A DNA stretch of 64,000 nucleotides from Clostridium peptidivorans (lineage in GTDB: Bacteria > Bacillota > Clostridia > Clostridiales > Clostridiaceae), in contig NZ_OAOD01000016.1 in assembly GCF_900205925.1 (NCBI RefSeq), positions 1 through 64,000 on the forward strand. The letters are read 5' to 3'. The position numbers were made by a program, and so were the translations under genes. Below are positions 26,723-35,786 of the stretch, piece by piece; positions within the stretch are counted from its first letter, which is position 1; every line of letters begins with the position of its first letter. Under the pieces are notes generated by a model. That model was given only the letters and a program-made list of their open reading frames with translations, ran no database searches and was not told the origin of the DNA.

Positions 26723-28666
26723 TTATTCAACAATTTTATAATACACTCTCGCAGTTAAAGAGAATACAATTGCATAAATTACTGCAAAAACAAGGATTGT
26801 CATTAATGTGGAGAGCATAAATAAAGATACATTTTTCAAATTTAGAACTGCAAGAAGCTTTGTAATCATCGGAAATGCAAAAGCAATATGGATTACTGTA
26901 GCAGCAAGAGGCAGGAAAAATACCATTAATACTTGACTTCTAATAGTTTTCTTTATTTCATGTTTACTCATTCCTACTTTTTGCATGATCTCAAAGCGTT
27001 CCTTATCATCATATCCTTCAGATATTTGTTTATAATAAATTATGAGCACTGTTGCCATTAAAAATAATGCACCTAAAAAGATACCTAAAAAGAACAAACC
27101 ACCATATACCATAAAGAAGTCTTCCTTGCTGCCTGCAGAACTATCAATATTGACTTTTATGTTATTTTTCTTAAATTTATCATTCAACTTATTAGATAGG
27201 AATAAGATATCCTTATCTGTGCCTTGAACATTAGTCCCAATTGAATACTCTTTATGTCCCTCTTTTCCTAATACATCTATATCATTTACAAACAGTACAT
27301 AAGTATCTACTATATCTTCCATATCATTTTCTAATGCTGATACAGGTTTATCTAATGCTTGTTTGATCTTAAAGGTTTTGTCTTCAATGGTAATGTTATT
27401 CTTATCATAATTCTTTACTTTTGAAAAAATGACTGCTTCATCATCAGCAAGGGTAATATTCTTTCCTTCCAATCTGTTATAATCAGAAATAGGAATAAGC
27501 GTAAGTACGGAAACATTTGAGCTATGATCTTTTTCGTTTGATAATTGAAACTTATCATCTTTTTTTATAGCTGCATAGCTATTATCCCAATAGCTAAGTT
27601 TATCTTTTATGCCTATATTAGTATTTTTTGCTTCAACCTCTAAGATTTCATCTAGCTTTTGTGCCTGGCTGTTTGTAATCTGTGAAGCACTCATTACTAA
27701 ATTTCTTGGAAATCTGGTTTTTATAACATCTTCCATTCCTACATATAAAGCAACAGTAGTGGAAAGCATCACAAGCACTGCAGTACTTAAGATACAAATA
27801 TTCGCAAGTCCCACTGCATTTTGCTTCATTCTGTACATCATTCCAGAAACGGAGATGAAGTTACTTGTCTTATAGTAAAACCTTTTATTTTTTCTAAGAG
27901 CCTTTAATACTGCAATACTTCCTGCTGTAAAAAGGGCATAGGTCCCTATCATAACTAAAATAACTGCGAAAAAGAACAAACTTAAAGCCGAGAGTGGTGA
28001 TTGAACCTTTAGTGCAATTCCATATCCAGTACCAAGAGCTATCACACCTATAATAGTCATAATCCATTTGGTTTTTGGCTCTTTTTCTCCATGCTGTGTA
28101 CCTTTTAGAAGTTCTATAGGCTTTAACATTCTAATTTGAACTAAATTTGACAACAAGGCTGCAAAAAAAATACCTATAAAAAGGATTAAAGTTTTTATTA
28201 TAGATGGTAATGAAACATAAAAGCCAAAGGATACTTTAAAATTAAGAATCTTTAAAAGCAGAAGAAACATAAGTTTATTCAGGATGATCCCACAAATAAG
28301 TCCAACTGCTAAACTAAAGACTGAAGTAAAAATGAATTCAAAAAACAGCACCTTAGCAATATGCTTTTTCTCAAGACCTAACACATTATACAGTCCGATT
28401 TCTTTTTTACGCCTTTTGATCAAAAAACTATTTGTGTAAAAAAGAAATATAGCTGAAAAAACTCCTATTACTATTGTTCCTAAACGTAGTATGGTTTTTA
28501 AGCTCTCAGAGCCACCTGTACCCTCCAACCCTTTATTTATTGAAAGAGCATGCATTATATAAAACATTGCTATGGTACATATACAGGTAATGATAAATGG
28601 AAAATATGTCTTACTGTTGTTTTTAATATTTATTGCCGCTAACCTGGGATAAAATAGTCTACTCAT
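26723..28666 (-). CDS. BceB-type ABC transporter permease (module 2)
   Basis: A 647-residue FtsX-like permease with ten membrane segments and a long extracellular region (roughly residues 310-525). It overlaps its ATPase gene by eight bases, so translation is coupled. It would export or detoxify a peptide antibiotic and control the cognate kinase. Sequence similarity to the module 1 permease is family-level only, so the ligand may differ. Confidence 0.93.
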   Translation of the reverse strand: MSRLFYPRLAAINIKNNSKTYFPFIITCICTIAMFYIMHALSINKGLEGTGGSESLKTILRLGTIVIGVFSAIFLFYTNSFLIKRRKKEIGLYNVLGLEKKHIAKVLFFEFIFTSVFSLAVGLICGIILNKLMFLLLLKILNFKVSFGFYVSLPSIIKTLILFIGIFFAALLSNLVQIRMLKPIELLKGTQHGEKEPKTKWIMTIIGVIALGTGYGIALKVQSPLSALSLFFFAVILVMIGTYALFTAGSIAVLKALRKNKRFYYKTSNFISVSGMMYRMKQNAVGLANICILSTAVLVMLSTTVALYVGMEDVIKTRFPRNLVMSASQITNSQAQKLDEILEVEAKNTNIGIKDKLSYWDNSYAAIKKDDKFQLSNEKDHSSNVSVLTLIPISDYNRLEGKNITLADDEAVIFSKVKNYDKNNITIEDKTFKIKQALDKPVSALENDMEDIVDTYVLFVNDIDVLGKEGHKEYSIGTNVQGTDKDILFLSNKLNDKFKKNNIKVNIDSSAGSKEDFFMVYGGLFFLGIFLGALFLMATVLIIYYKQISEGYDDKERFEIMQKVGMSKHEIKKTIRSQVLMVFFLPLAATVIHIAFAFPMITKLLAVLNLKNVSLFMLSTLMTILVFAVIYAIVFSLTARVYYKIVE

Positions 28667-29426
28667 TTATCCCACCTCCAGTAGTAATGACTGTAAGTGT
28701 ATTTGAAATTTTTTCGAACATTTCCTCATTAGACATTGAACCTTTATAAAGCTGGTGAAATACTTCTCCATCCTTAATAAAAAGTACTCTTCCTGCATGG
28801 CTTGCTGCTTTAGTACTATGGGTAACCATAACGATGGTTTGTCCCTGCCTATTAATTTCGGAGAATAATTTTAATAGCTGGTCTGTAGCTTTCGAATCAA
28901 GGGCCCCTGTTGGCTCATCTGCCAAAATGAGCTGTGGTGCTGTAATCAAAGCTCTAGCAACAGCAGCCCTTTGCTTTTGCCCACCAGATACTTCGTATGG
29001 GAACTTCTCTAATATATCTTTTATACCTAATTTCTCAGCGATAGGCATTAATCTTCTTTCCATTTCCTCATAGGACTTTCTAGATAAAACAAGCGGTAAA
29101 AATATATTATCTTTTAAAGAAAATGTATCAAGTAAGTTAAAATCTTGAAATACAAACCCTAAATTATCTCTACGAAATGCAACTATTTCACTTTCTTTAA
29201 TTGCTACAATGTTTTTATCCTGCAGTAAAACCTCACCACTAGTAGGCTTATCTAAAGATGCCAGTATATTAAGCAATGTAGTTTTTCCTGAGCCGGACTC
29301 TCCCATAATTGCAACATATTCACCATTTTCTACTGAAAATGTTACATTGCTTAGCGCTTGAACTTGATTCCCACCAAATCTTGTAGTATATATTTTTTTT
29401 ACATTATTTACTTCTAATAACTTCAT
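28659..29426 (-). CDS. BceA-type ABC transporter ATP-binding protein (module 2)
   Basis: A 255-residue ATPase with Walker A GESGSGKTT (residues 42-50), the signature SGGQKQRAAVARA and Walker B LILADEPTG. It is the first gene after the palindromic site at 29498-29535, with a strong ribosome site (GGAGGA). It energises the downstream permease. Confidence 0.95.
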   Translation of the reverse strand: MKLLEVNNVKKIYTTRFGGNQVQALSNVTFSVENGEYVAIMGESGSGKTTLLNILASLDKPTSGEVLLQDKNIVAIKESEIVAFRRDNLGFVFQDFNLLDTFSLKDNIFLPLVLSRKSYEEMERRLMPIAEKLGIKDILEKFPYEVSGGQKQRAAVARALITAPQLILADEPTGALDSKATDQLLKLFSEINRQGQTIVMVTHSTKAASHAGRVLFIKDGEVFHQLYKGSMSNEEMFEKISNTLTVITTGGGINE

Positions 29427-29497
29427 GCTTTTTCCTCCTCATCAACTTGACTATACTCTAATTATAAGAAAAAGAGAAATGTCCAGCCATAACTTTG

Positions 29498-29535
29498 CCT
29501 TACATTTCTCCTTTTAACCTTACATTAATGTAAGG
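29498..29535 (-). promoter_or_regulatory. Candidate response-regulator operator upstream of the second Bce transporter
   Basis: CCTTACATTAATGTAAGG is a perfect 18-bp palindrome at 29518-29535, and a further half-site CCTTACAT lies 20 bases away at 29498-29505. The half-site resembles the CTTAC/GTAAG arms before uppP. It lies just downstream of the kinase gene and about 75-110 bases before the ATPase gene. Confidence 0.65.
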
Positions 29536-29536
29536 T

Positions 29537-30550
29537 TTATTCGATTATAGTTTTTATGGAAGAAAGGTCGATTTTTACTATTGTCCCAACGTTAATCTTA
29601 GACTCAATGGTTATTTTATGTGAAAGCTTATCTAATATCTTTTTGCAAAGATAAAGTCCAATTCCAGTTGCCTTTTTATCCATTCGTCCGTTATACCCAG
29701 TAAAACCCTTTTCAAATACTCTAGGCAAATCCTCTTCTGCAATACCTATTCCTGTATCCTCAATTACAAGTACCTTTACTTCAGTATCCTCCATATATAT
29801 TGATATTTTCCCACTGCTTGTATACTTTAGAGCATTAGAAAGTATTTGTTCAATTACAAATACCAGCCACTTTTCATCTGTTAATACAGTACAATCCATT
29901 TCTTTTAGCTCAAGTACTATATTCTTTCTAATAAACATGTAAGCATATTTTCTAACACTCTGCCTTACAATATCTAATAAGCTATAATTTTGAAGAAGTA
30001 AATCCGATGCTGCACCATCTATTTTTAAATAGCCTAGCACCATTTCAACATATTGCTCAATTCTAAAGGTTTGTGTTAACAACTCCTTATTTTCTTCAGT
30101 GTGATTACTTTGCATCAGTAATCTCATTGCAGCAATCGGAGTTTTAATTTGATGTGCCCAAAGTGTATAATAATCTATCATTTCTGCGTGCTTAATATCT
30201 ATCTTTGACATCAGTTCCCTACTTTGATTATAAAGTGTCCTCAAAATATTTTGGTAATCAGCTTCAATCAAATTGTTAGCTGATGGGATTTTATCTAACC
30301 CCGTGCTGATTTGTTTTTCAAGAATGCATAGCTCATTATGTTTTTTATAATATTTAATGAAATCATAAACTATGAAAAAAGTCCCCACACAGGCTGATAA
30401 AAAAAGTGCATATACAATTGACTCAAGGGGTAAAGAATATAAAGAAAAAATCATAAAAAATATAGAAAGAAAAACACTGTCCATTACTATTGTTTTCTTG
30501 TGATCTATAATATACAATAATACAATCCGTAAAAAAGATTTTTTTTTCAT
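29537..30550 (-). CDS. BceS-type histidine kinase (module 2)
   Basis: About 337 residues. Two N-terminal membrane helices lie close together with no sensor domain. The H-box reads LWAHQIKTPIAAMRLL, and the ATPase domain has N and G boxes (LSNALKYTSSG, KATGIGLYLCKKI). The start MKKKSFLRIV at 30550 directly follows the regulator stop; a longer frame would overlap it by 59 bases. Intramembrane-sensing kinases of this group take their signal from the partner ABC transporter. Confidence 0.92.
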   Translation of the reverse strand: MKKKSFLRIVLLYIIDHKKTIVMDSVFLSIFFMIFSLYSLPLESIVYALFLSACVGTFFIVYDFIKYYKKHNELCILEKQISTGLDKIPSANNLIEADYQNILRTLYNQSRELMSKIDIKHAEMIDYYTLWAHQIKTPIAAMRLLMQSNHTEENKELLTQTFRIEQYVEMVLGYLKIDGAASDLLLQNYSLLDIVRQSVRKYAYMFIRKNIVLELKEMDCTVLTDEKWLVFVIEQILSNALKYTSSGKISIYMEDTEVKVLVIEDTGIGIAEEDLPRVFEKGFTGYNGRMDKKATGIGLYLCKKILDKLSHKITIESKINVGTIVKIDLSSIKTIIE

Positions 30551-30551
30551 A

Positions 30552-31223
30552 TTATTCCACCATATACCCCATACCCTTTTTTGTTTTAACAAAATCACAA
30601 ATGCCAGCATCTGCGAGCTTTTTTCTCAGACGAGTAACATTAACAGTTAAAGTATTATCATCTATATAGCTATCACTTTCCCAAAGCCTTGTCATAATAT
30701 CATCCCGCGAGATGGCTTTACCAATATTTTCAAATAAAATTTGAAGGATCTTAAATTCATTTTTCGTAAGTTCAATTTTATTGTTTTTATATTCGAGGAT
30801 TGCACTACTAAGATTTAAAACTATACCGTTATGCTCTATTACGTCCATTTTTCCTCCAAAAGAATATGTTCTTCTGAGTAGTGCCTGAACCTTTGCTACA
30901 AGAATATTTAAATCGAAAGGCTTGGCAATAAAGTCATCGCCACCCATATTTACGGCCATAATAACATTCATGTTCTCAGACATAGAGGAAATAAAAATTA
31001 TAGGTACACTTGATATTTTGCGAATTTCGCTGCACCAATGATAACCATTGAAAAACGGTAAAGATATATCCAAAAGCACAAGATGTGGATCAAACTGGAC
31101 AAATTGTGCAATAACATCTTTGAAATCAACTATAAATTCAGTTTCATAATTCCAATCACATAAAATATTTTTCATTGATTTTGCAATTACCATATCATCT
31201 TCAACAATCAAAATTTTATACAT
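30552..31223 (-). CDS. BceR-type response regulator (module 2)
   Basis: About 223 residues: receiver domain (VEDD at 7-10, phospho-acceptor in VLLDISLPFFN, Lys in AKPFD) and an OmpR-type winged helix. The ATG at 31223 (MYKILIVEDD) is the family-typical start; a GTG 15 bases upstream is an alternative. It probably binds the palindrome at 29518. Confidence 0.93.
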   Translation of the reverse strand: MYKILIVEDDMVIAKSMKNILCDWNYETEFIVDFKDVIAQFVQFDPHLVLLDISLPFFNGYHWCSEIRKISSVPIIFISSMSENMNVIMAVNMGGDDFIAKPFDLNILVAKVQALLRRTYSFGGKMDVIEHNGIVLNLSSAILEYKNNKIELTKNEFKILQILFENIGKAISRDDIMTRLWESDSYIDDNTLTVNVTRLRKKLADAGICDFVKTKKGMGYMVE

Positions 31224-31403
31224 ATTATATTCCCACACAATTCCTTATTAATATTTAATTTCCTCATTATTATATCATAACTATATATATCCTTACCTTA
31301 TCTCCTGCTAAAAATAATCTCCAACATAAAATTATACTTAATTATTAAATAATTTCACTAATGATATATAACTAGTCTCTAGCTTTTAGGCTTTCTACCA
31401 TAA

Positions 31404-31553
31404 GTTACTTTTACTACTATTGGATATGGCGATATAGTACCAGTAACTACATCAGCTAAAGTAGTAACTGTAGTAATTTCCATAACAAGTGTACTTTGTT
31501 TAACTGTATTTTTAAGTAGTATTTTATCATATAAAGAGAAATTTAATTTATAA
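31404..31553 (+). pseudogene. Remnant of a two-helix potassium channel gene
   Basis: Fifty codons begin VTFTTIGYGDIVPVTTSAKV and end in a hydrophobic helix and stop. TTIGYGD is the potassium-selectivity filter of the ion-channel-2 family. The first membrane helix and the start codon are missing (an in-frame stop precedes the fragment), so only the pore loop and second helix remain. The surrounding 500 bases have no other intact gene. A short frame near 31615-31700 (LKYESIILGITYLVEP) may be a scrap of an FtsX-type permease. Confidence 0.75.
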
Positions 31554-31701
31554 AATCTATATTAAAGGAAATCGTGTGGATATATGATTAGAGAATGAGA
31601 AAGTTATAAATTTAATGGGAACATTAAAATATGAATCAATTATATTAGGAATAACTTATTTGGTAGAACCAATGTTTTCATTAAAATTTACATAAAAAAT
31701 A

Positions 31702-31726
31702 AGCATGTGCTATAGAAGCCCATGCT
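31702..31726 (-). terminator. Terminator of the lipoprotein gene
   Basis: AGCATG (31702-31707) pairs with CATGCT (31721-31726), with inner GC pairs, then ATTTTTTATG on the minus strand. Confidence 0.8.
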
Positions 31727-31751
31727 CATCTTTATTTTAATGCCATTTACT

Positions 31752-32360
31752 TTATTTAGTTTTAGTAGTTTTATCTTCTCCGGATTTTGAATCAAATACT
31801 GAAGCATCTATGTTTATAAGCAATTTTGTTAATGAATCGTCACCATTAATTTTCCATTTGCCATCTACTTTAGTTAGAGAAATATCTCCTGTTCTATCTG
31901 TAAATTTAACGTTATTGAAACATTCTATAAGTAATTTGTCATATACTTTCTCAGTTTCTTCTTTAGTAGGTTCCTTACCAGAAAATGCTTCGTTAAATGC
32001 TGCAGCCAAAGCTTTTTGCATATAATCTGCCATTACACCTGCAACATCTGGACCATTTACCTTTACATTAACAGTAGCCTTGTCCCCTTCTATCTTTTCA
32101 GAATTTATAGTATAAGTTAATTTTTTCATTGATTCAGTTAACTTTTTACTAGACTCATCTTTATTTGTTTCTGCTGCTTTACTTTCACCCTTATCAAAGG
32201 TTTTATTTAATAAACTTGAAAAGTCACCATTTTCTCCTTTTTTAACTTGTTCTAAATATTCCTTAGTTGTGTCAGATGGTGATTTTGTTCCACACCCATA
32301 TAATCCAATTAATAGTGTGAAAATCAATAAAAACGGAACTAATTTTCTAAATTTTTTCAT
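31752..32360 (-). CDS. Lipoprotein with a DUF4878/DUF5105-like domain
   Basis: A 202-residue secreted lipoprotein. A signal peptide ends in the lipobox LYGC (Cys about 23). The rest (TTKEYLEQVKKG at the start, LTKVDGKWKIN near the end) has the NTF2-like pattern of DUF4878/DUF5105 proteins, common in clostridia and of unknown function. A Lys/Glu/Ser-rich insert lies near residues 55-75. It is monocistronic with a good ribosome site and terminator. Confidence 0.82.
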   Translation of the reverse strand: MKKFRKLVPFLLIFTLLIGLYGCGTKSPSDTTKEYLEQVKKGENGDFSSLLNKTFDKGESKAAETNKDESSKKLTESMKKLTYTINSEKIEGDKATVNVKVNGPDVAGVMADYMQKALAAAFNEAFSGKEPTKEETEKVYDKLLIECFNNVKFTDRTGDISLTKVDGKWKINGDDSLTKLLINIDASVFDSKSGEDKTTKTK

Positions 32361-32492
32361 TGTTATCCTCCTAATGCTGATTTAATACTTCGTTCATATT
32401 TTATACTCGCCATTCTATTTTACCACAAAATTTTTGCTTGTGGATAATATTATGGAATTTATATAGTAATTTTTGTCCTGGGGTCTACCCTT

Positions 32493-32520
32493 GGGGCCAG
32501 GCCCCTGGGATAAATTGTAA
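32493..32520 (+). repeat. Dispersed repeat family A, copy 4
   Basis: GGGGCCAGGCCCC followed by TGGGATAAATTGTAA. A partial second unit (CCTGGGGTCTACCC) lies just upstream at 32478-32491. Confidence 0.8.
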
Positions 32521-32539
32521 ACATTTTCAAGAAAAAGAA

Positions 32540-32570
32540 AAAGAGCCCCTAAATCCTTAAGAAGCTCTTT
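32540..32570 (-). terminator. Terminator of the 109-residue membrane protein gene
   Basis: AAAGAGC (32540-32546) pairs with GCTCTTT (32564-32570), then TTTTTCTTTTTC on the minus strand. Confidence 0.75.
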
Positions 32571-32640
32571 AAAATATTAAATCTAATCATTAATTATACA
32601 TTTAGAAAAGAAATCTATCTATGGGCAGATGCCTTTTTTA

Positions 32641-32970
32641 TTATTTTGAACTCTTAAAATCATCAATAACTTTCTTCATTTTACTTGCATCTTCAACATA
32701 GCCAGAAGCTTTTGTCCACAATTCTTTTGAAGGAATTACTTTTTCTATTGTACCGTAAGCTTGTTTTACTAAAGGAATATTTATAATATTTGTACTTTGA
32801 ACTGACATTAATATAAACCAACAAATAGCTATTAAGGCTATTATTTTTATTACACTACTTATTACTTTTATTAAAATATAAAAAGCAATAATAGCCATGA
32901 TTATTAAAATTAATGTATTGGTTGTTATATGCGGTAATTGTTGTTGAATTAAATTATTTACATTTTCCAT
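32641..32970 (-). CDS. Small membrane protein of unknown function
   Basis: A 109-residue protein with a strongly hydrophobic segment (about 18-62, probably two helices) followed by a polar helical C-terminus rich in Lys and Asp. A usable ribosome site (GAAGAGG) precedes the ATG. I do not recognise the family. Confidence 0.7.
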   Translation of the reverse strand: MENVNNLIQQQLPHITTNTLILIIMAIIAFYILIKVISSVIKIIALIAICWFILMSVQSTNIINIPLVKQAYGTIEKVIPSKELWTKASGYVEDASKMKKVIDDFKSSK

Positions 32971-33019
32971 TTATATACCTCTTCCGTTTTAACATAGTTA
33001 GCAATATTTTTTAACAAAA

Positions 33020-33103
33020 TTATTTCTTCTTTTTCAACTTGTCTTCTGCTTGTTTTATATTCTCATAAGCTCTAAAGTTAAAGAAAATTTTTCTTTCTTC
33101 CAT
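33020..33103 (-). CDS. 27-residue small protein
   Basis: The frame MEERKIFFNFRAYENIKQAE followed by DKLKKKK is preceded by AAAGGAGAAATC, an ideal ribosome site. The peptide is short, aromatic at the start and very basic at the end, probably one helix. It lies upstream of the small membrane protein gene on the same strand. The strong ribosome site supports translation; the function is unknown. Confidence 0.55.
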   Translation of the reverse strand: MEERKIFFNFRAYENIKQAEDKLKKKK

Positions 33104-33200
33104 GATTTCTCCTTTCATAAGTTCCTTTTGTAGTATTAACCCCATCATATACCATTTTAACAAACCTCTCAATTTAATCAATTGAAATTCTTCTAATAAA

Positions 33201-33228
33201 AAAGCACCTGCTACTTTGCAGATGCTTT
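33201..33228 (-). terminator. Terminator attached to family B copy 3
   Basis: AAAGCAcCTGC pairs with GCAGaTGCTTT, followed on the minus strand by a T-rich stretch. It belongs to the HMA-domain gene. Confidence 0.75.
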
Positions 33229-33233
33229 ATAAA

Positions 33234-33261
33234 CTTGCCACTTGTCATGTGGGTGGCACTA
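33234..33261 (-). repeat. Dispersed repeat family B, copy 3, containing a stop codon
   Basis: CTTGCCACTTGTCATG then TGGGTGGCACTA. The final CTA is the TAG stop of the HMA-domain gene. A terminator hairpin lies 5 bases beyond. Confidence 0.88.
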
Positions 33262-33462
33262 TTGAATTTGGTATCCTGTATGTTCGATACAGTTTTTAAT
33301 TTGCTGAGGATCTGCTGGTGGATTATATTCTACTTCAACTGTTCCTCTAGCAATATCTATAGCTACCTCCTGCACTCCTTTTATCTCATCCAATGCATTA
33401 CGCAATTTAGTTTTACTTTCAGAATTTACAAGTCCTGAAACGTTACAATGTACTGTTTGCAT
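33259..33462 (-). CDS. HMA-fold protein lacking the CxxC metal site
   Basis: A 67-residue protein of the heavy-metal-associated (CopZ-like) fold: beta strand QTVHCNVSGL, helix SKTKLRNALDEIKGVQEVAI, strand TVEVEYNPP, helix QQIKNCIEHTGYQI. The loop that normally reads GMxCxxC reads GLVNSES, so both metal-binding cysteines are gone. It cannot bind copper in the usual way and may serve as a protein-interaction module. The start has a strong AGGAGA ribosome site. Confidence 0.85.
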   Translation of the reverse strand: MQTVHCNVSGLVNSESKTKLRNALDEIKGVQEVAIDIARGTVEVEYNPPADPQQIKNCIEHTGYQIQ

Positions 33463-33546
33463 TTTATCTCTCCTTTCATAACTATATACTTTTCAATATT
33501 AGTATGAAATTAAAAAGAGATTTTTATTCGCTTTACATAATTGCTT

Positions 33547-33575
33547 AGGGGCCAGGCCCCTGGGATAAAATGTAA
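33547..33575 (+). repeat. Dispersed repeat family A, copy 5
   Basis: GGGGCCAGGCCCC followed by TGGGATAAAATGTAA, in the leader region of the ferredoxin-type gene. Confidence 0.8.
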
Positions 33576-33668
33576 AAACTTCCACTATAATTTATTAATG
33601 TTACATCTTATTGCATTTATTACCAACATATGCAATTATATAGTTAACTATTAAATGGAGGTAAAAAC

Positions 33669-34946
33669 ATGTCACATATAGTTGGAAAAGATGCCTACAA
33701 AAGTTTAGAGGAAAGGCTAAATAGGTTTCCACAGGGCGCTCCACCATCTGAAACACTTTATAAAATCTTATCCATGATGTTTACTAAAGAAGAAGCGGCA
33801 CTGGTTGCAAAATTACCTATAAAATCATTTAATATAAAAACTGCTGGTAAGCTGTGGGGCGTTAGTGAAGCGAAAGCTGCGGGTATCCTTGAATCATTAG
33901 CTTCTAAAGCATTAATTTTAGATCTTGAATGTGAAAATGACGGCGAACAAAAATATATGATGGCTCCTCCAATGGCTGGTTTTTTTGAATTTGCATTAAT
34001 GAGAGTTGGTACCAATCTTGATCAAAAGGTTCTTAGTGAATTATTTCATCAATATCTTAATGTGGAGAATGACTTTTCTAGAGATTTATTTTGGGGTACA
34101 GAAACAAAACTCGGCAGGGTCTTTGTTCAAGAGAGGGTTTTTAATGATGAAAATTCTATAGATATATTAGATTATGAAAAAGCAAGTTACATAATAAAAA
34201 ATGCTAAACATATTGGTGTCAGCACTTGTTACTGCAGGCATAAAGCTCACCATTTAGGAGATGACTGCTATGCTCCTATGGAAAATTGTCTAAGCTTTTC
34301 TACTACCGCTTATACCCTTATAAAGCATAATTATGCTAGAAAAATAGATGCTTCTGAAGCTCTAGACATTTTAAATATGTCCTATGACTATAATCTAGTA
34401 CAATGTGGAGAAAATGTTCAAAAGCAGCCTAACTTCATTTGCAATTGTTGTAAATGCCATTGTGAAGCATTTGTATCTGCAAAGAAGTTTGGATTTTTAG
34501 TTCCTGTAAATACTACTAGTTATTTGCCTAGTATAAATATAGATAGCTGTATAGGCTGTGGAAAATGTGCTAAAGTTTGTCCTATGGAAGCAATTAAATT
34601 AAAGGAAACTTCCGTAGAAAAACCTAATTTTAAAATAGCTGAGCTTTTCGAAGATTTATGCCTTGGCTGCGGGGTTTGCGTAAGGAATTGCAAAGTTAAT
34701 GCTATTAAGCTAGTTCGTAGAAAGGAAAGTGTTATTACACCTGTAACAACTGTACATAGAGCAGTATTATCTGCAATAGAAAAGGGCCAGTTACAAAACT
34801 TAATTTTTGATAATGAGGCTCATTTGAGTCATAAAGCCATGGCTGCTATACTTGCAAGTATCCTTAAACTTTCCCCTGTTCAAAAGGCAATGGCAAGTAA
34901 ACAAATGAAATCCGTTTATTTGGCTAAACTCCTTGGAAACATTTAA
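33669..34946 (+). CDS. HTH-like protein with Cys-rich centre and two [4Fe-4S] ferredoxin clusters
   Basis: A 425-residue protein. Residues about 40-95 look like a winged helix (FTKEEAALVAKLPIK, LWGVSEAKAAGILESL). The middle holds unusual cysteine groups (CYCRHK, DDCYAPMENC, CNCCKCHCEAF). Two ferredoxin motifs follow at about 297 (CIGCGKCAKVCP) and 335 (CLGCGVCVRNC). The family is widespread in anaerobes and its reaction is unknown; the layout suggests electron transfer coupled to a redox or metal site. It has a strong ribosome site and its own terminator. Confidence 0.88.
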   Translation: MSHIVGKDAYKSLEERLNRFPQGAPPSETLYKILSMMFTKEEAALVAKLPIKSFNIKTAGKLWGVSEAKAAGILESLASKALILDLECENDGEQKYMMAPPMAGFFEFALMRVGTNLDQKVLSELFHQYLNVENDFSRDLFWGTETKLGRVFVQERVFNDENSIDILDYEKASYIIKNAKHIGVSTCYCRHKAHHLGDDCYAPMENCLSFSTTAYTLIKHNYARKIDASEALDILNMSYDYNLVQCGENVQKQPNFICNCCKCHCEAFVSAKKFGFLVPVNTTSYLPSINIDSCIGCGKCAKVCPMEAIKLKETSVEKPNFKIAELFEDLCLGCGVCVRNCKVNAIKLVRRKESVITPVTTVHRAVLSAIEKGQLQNLIFDNEAHLSHKAMAAILASILKLSPVQKAMASKQMKSVYLAKLLGNI

Positions 34947-34991
34947 AAATTGGGGGCATGTTTTAATATAGTGTTGATATTTAAACATTTT

Positions 34992-35018
34992 TTAAGGGAA
35001 GCTTAAACCTTCCCTTAA
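34992..35018. terminator. Terminator after the ferredoxin-type gene
   Basis: TTAAGGGAAG (34992-35001) pairs with CTTCCCTTAA (35009-35018) between convergent genes. Confidence 0.75.
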
Positions 35019-35104
35019 TGAATATTTTAAGAATATTACGAAGTTGTTTTCAGAGGAGATTATTTATAACATTACTACATGGTCTGAATATCTGGATAAC
35101 TGAC

Positions 35105-35704
35105 TTAGTATCCAAGATTTTCATTAATTAGAATTACTTCCATTTCTGCATTACCATTGAGTTTTTGCATAAGTACAGAAATTCCACGACATATACGTGC
35201 TGGACTGTTACAATTAAAGCACTTCATTTCCTCACTTACAGCACAGGGAGTTTTTATTCCAAGTCTTTTTGCATTTAGTGGTGCTGCAATATTTCTTGCA
35301 CGCCACATTGCACTTTCATAATCATCAGCTATTTTGTTTGTACCTGCAATAATATACACTTTTTCATGTCCACACATCAAAGCAGAGACTCTATTTCCTG
35401 TTCCATCAATATTAATAATCTCGCCAGTTTCTGAAATAGCATTAGCGGAAGTAAGATAAACCTGAGCCCTAGCTGATTTCTCCACAGCTTCTTTAGCTGG
35501 TTGTTTCCAGTGCCAGTAAACTTCATTATTTTGTGATAGTGTTTCAAATAGATTCAGAGCCTCAACAGTTTTACTACCCCCTATGCCAATACTTTTCCCA
35601 ACAAGTTGTGTTGTAATATATTTGGCTGCATCAGCTCCTGTTTCAAAATACGAAACTGCGAACCCCTCACTTTTTAATTTTTCAATTGTTTTTTGAATAT
35701 TCAT
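35105..35704 (-). CDS. LUD-domain protein (lactate utilisation-like)
   Basis: A 199-residue protein of the LUD/DUF162 family (LutC/YkgG type), with GIGGSKTVEALNLFE, MCGHEKVYIIAGTNKI and a C-terminal CFNCNSPARICRG cysteine cluster. Relatives act with iron-sulfur proteins in lactate oxidation, but many stand-alone clostridial forms have unknown roles. No lutA or lutB homologue is adjacent. The start has a good AAAGGAG. Confidence 0.88.
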   Translation of the reverse strand: MNIQKTIEKLKSEGFAVSYFETGADAAKYITTQLVGKSIGIGGSKTVEALNLFETLSQNNEVYWHWKQPAKEAVEKSARAQVYLTSANAISETGEIINIDGTGNRVSALMCGHEKVYIIAGTNKIADDYESAMWRARNIAAPLNAKRLGIKTPCAVSEEMKCFNCNSPARICRGISVLMQKLNGNAEMEVILINENLGY

Positions 35705-35786
35705 ATAATACTCCTTTCATCATCAATGATTTTTTCTAAGTTTCTTCGGTGAAACTTTGGCAAAACCCTTAATTTTATTCATATTA

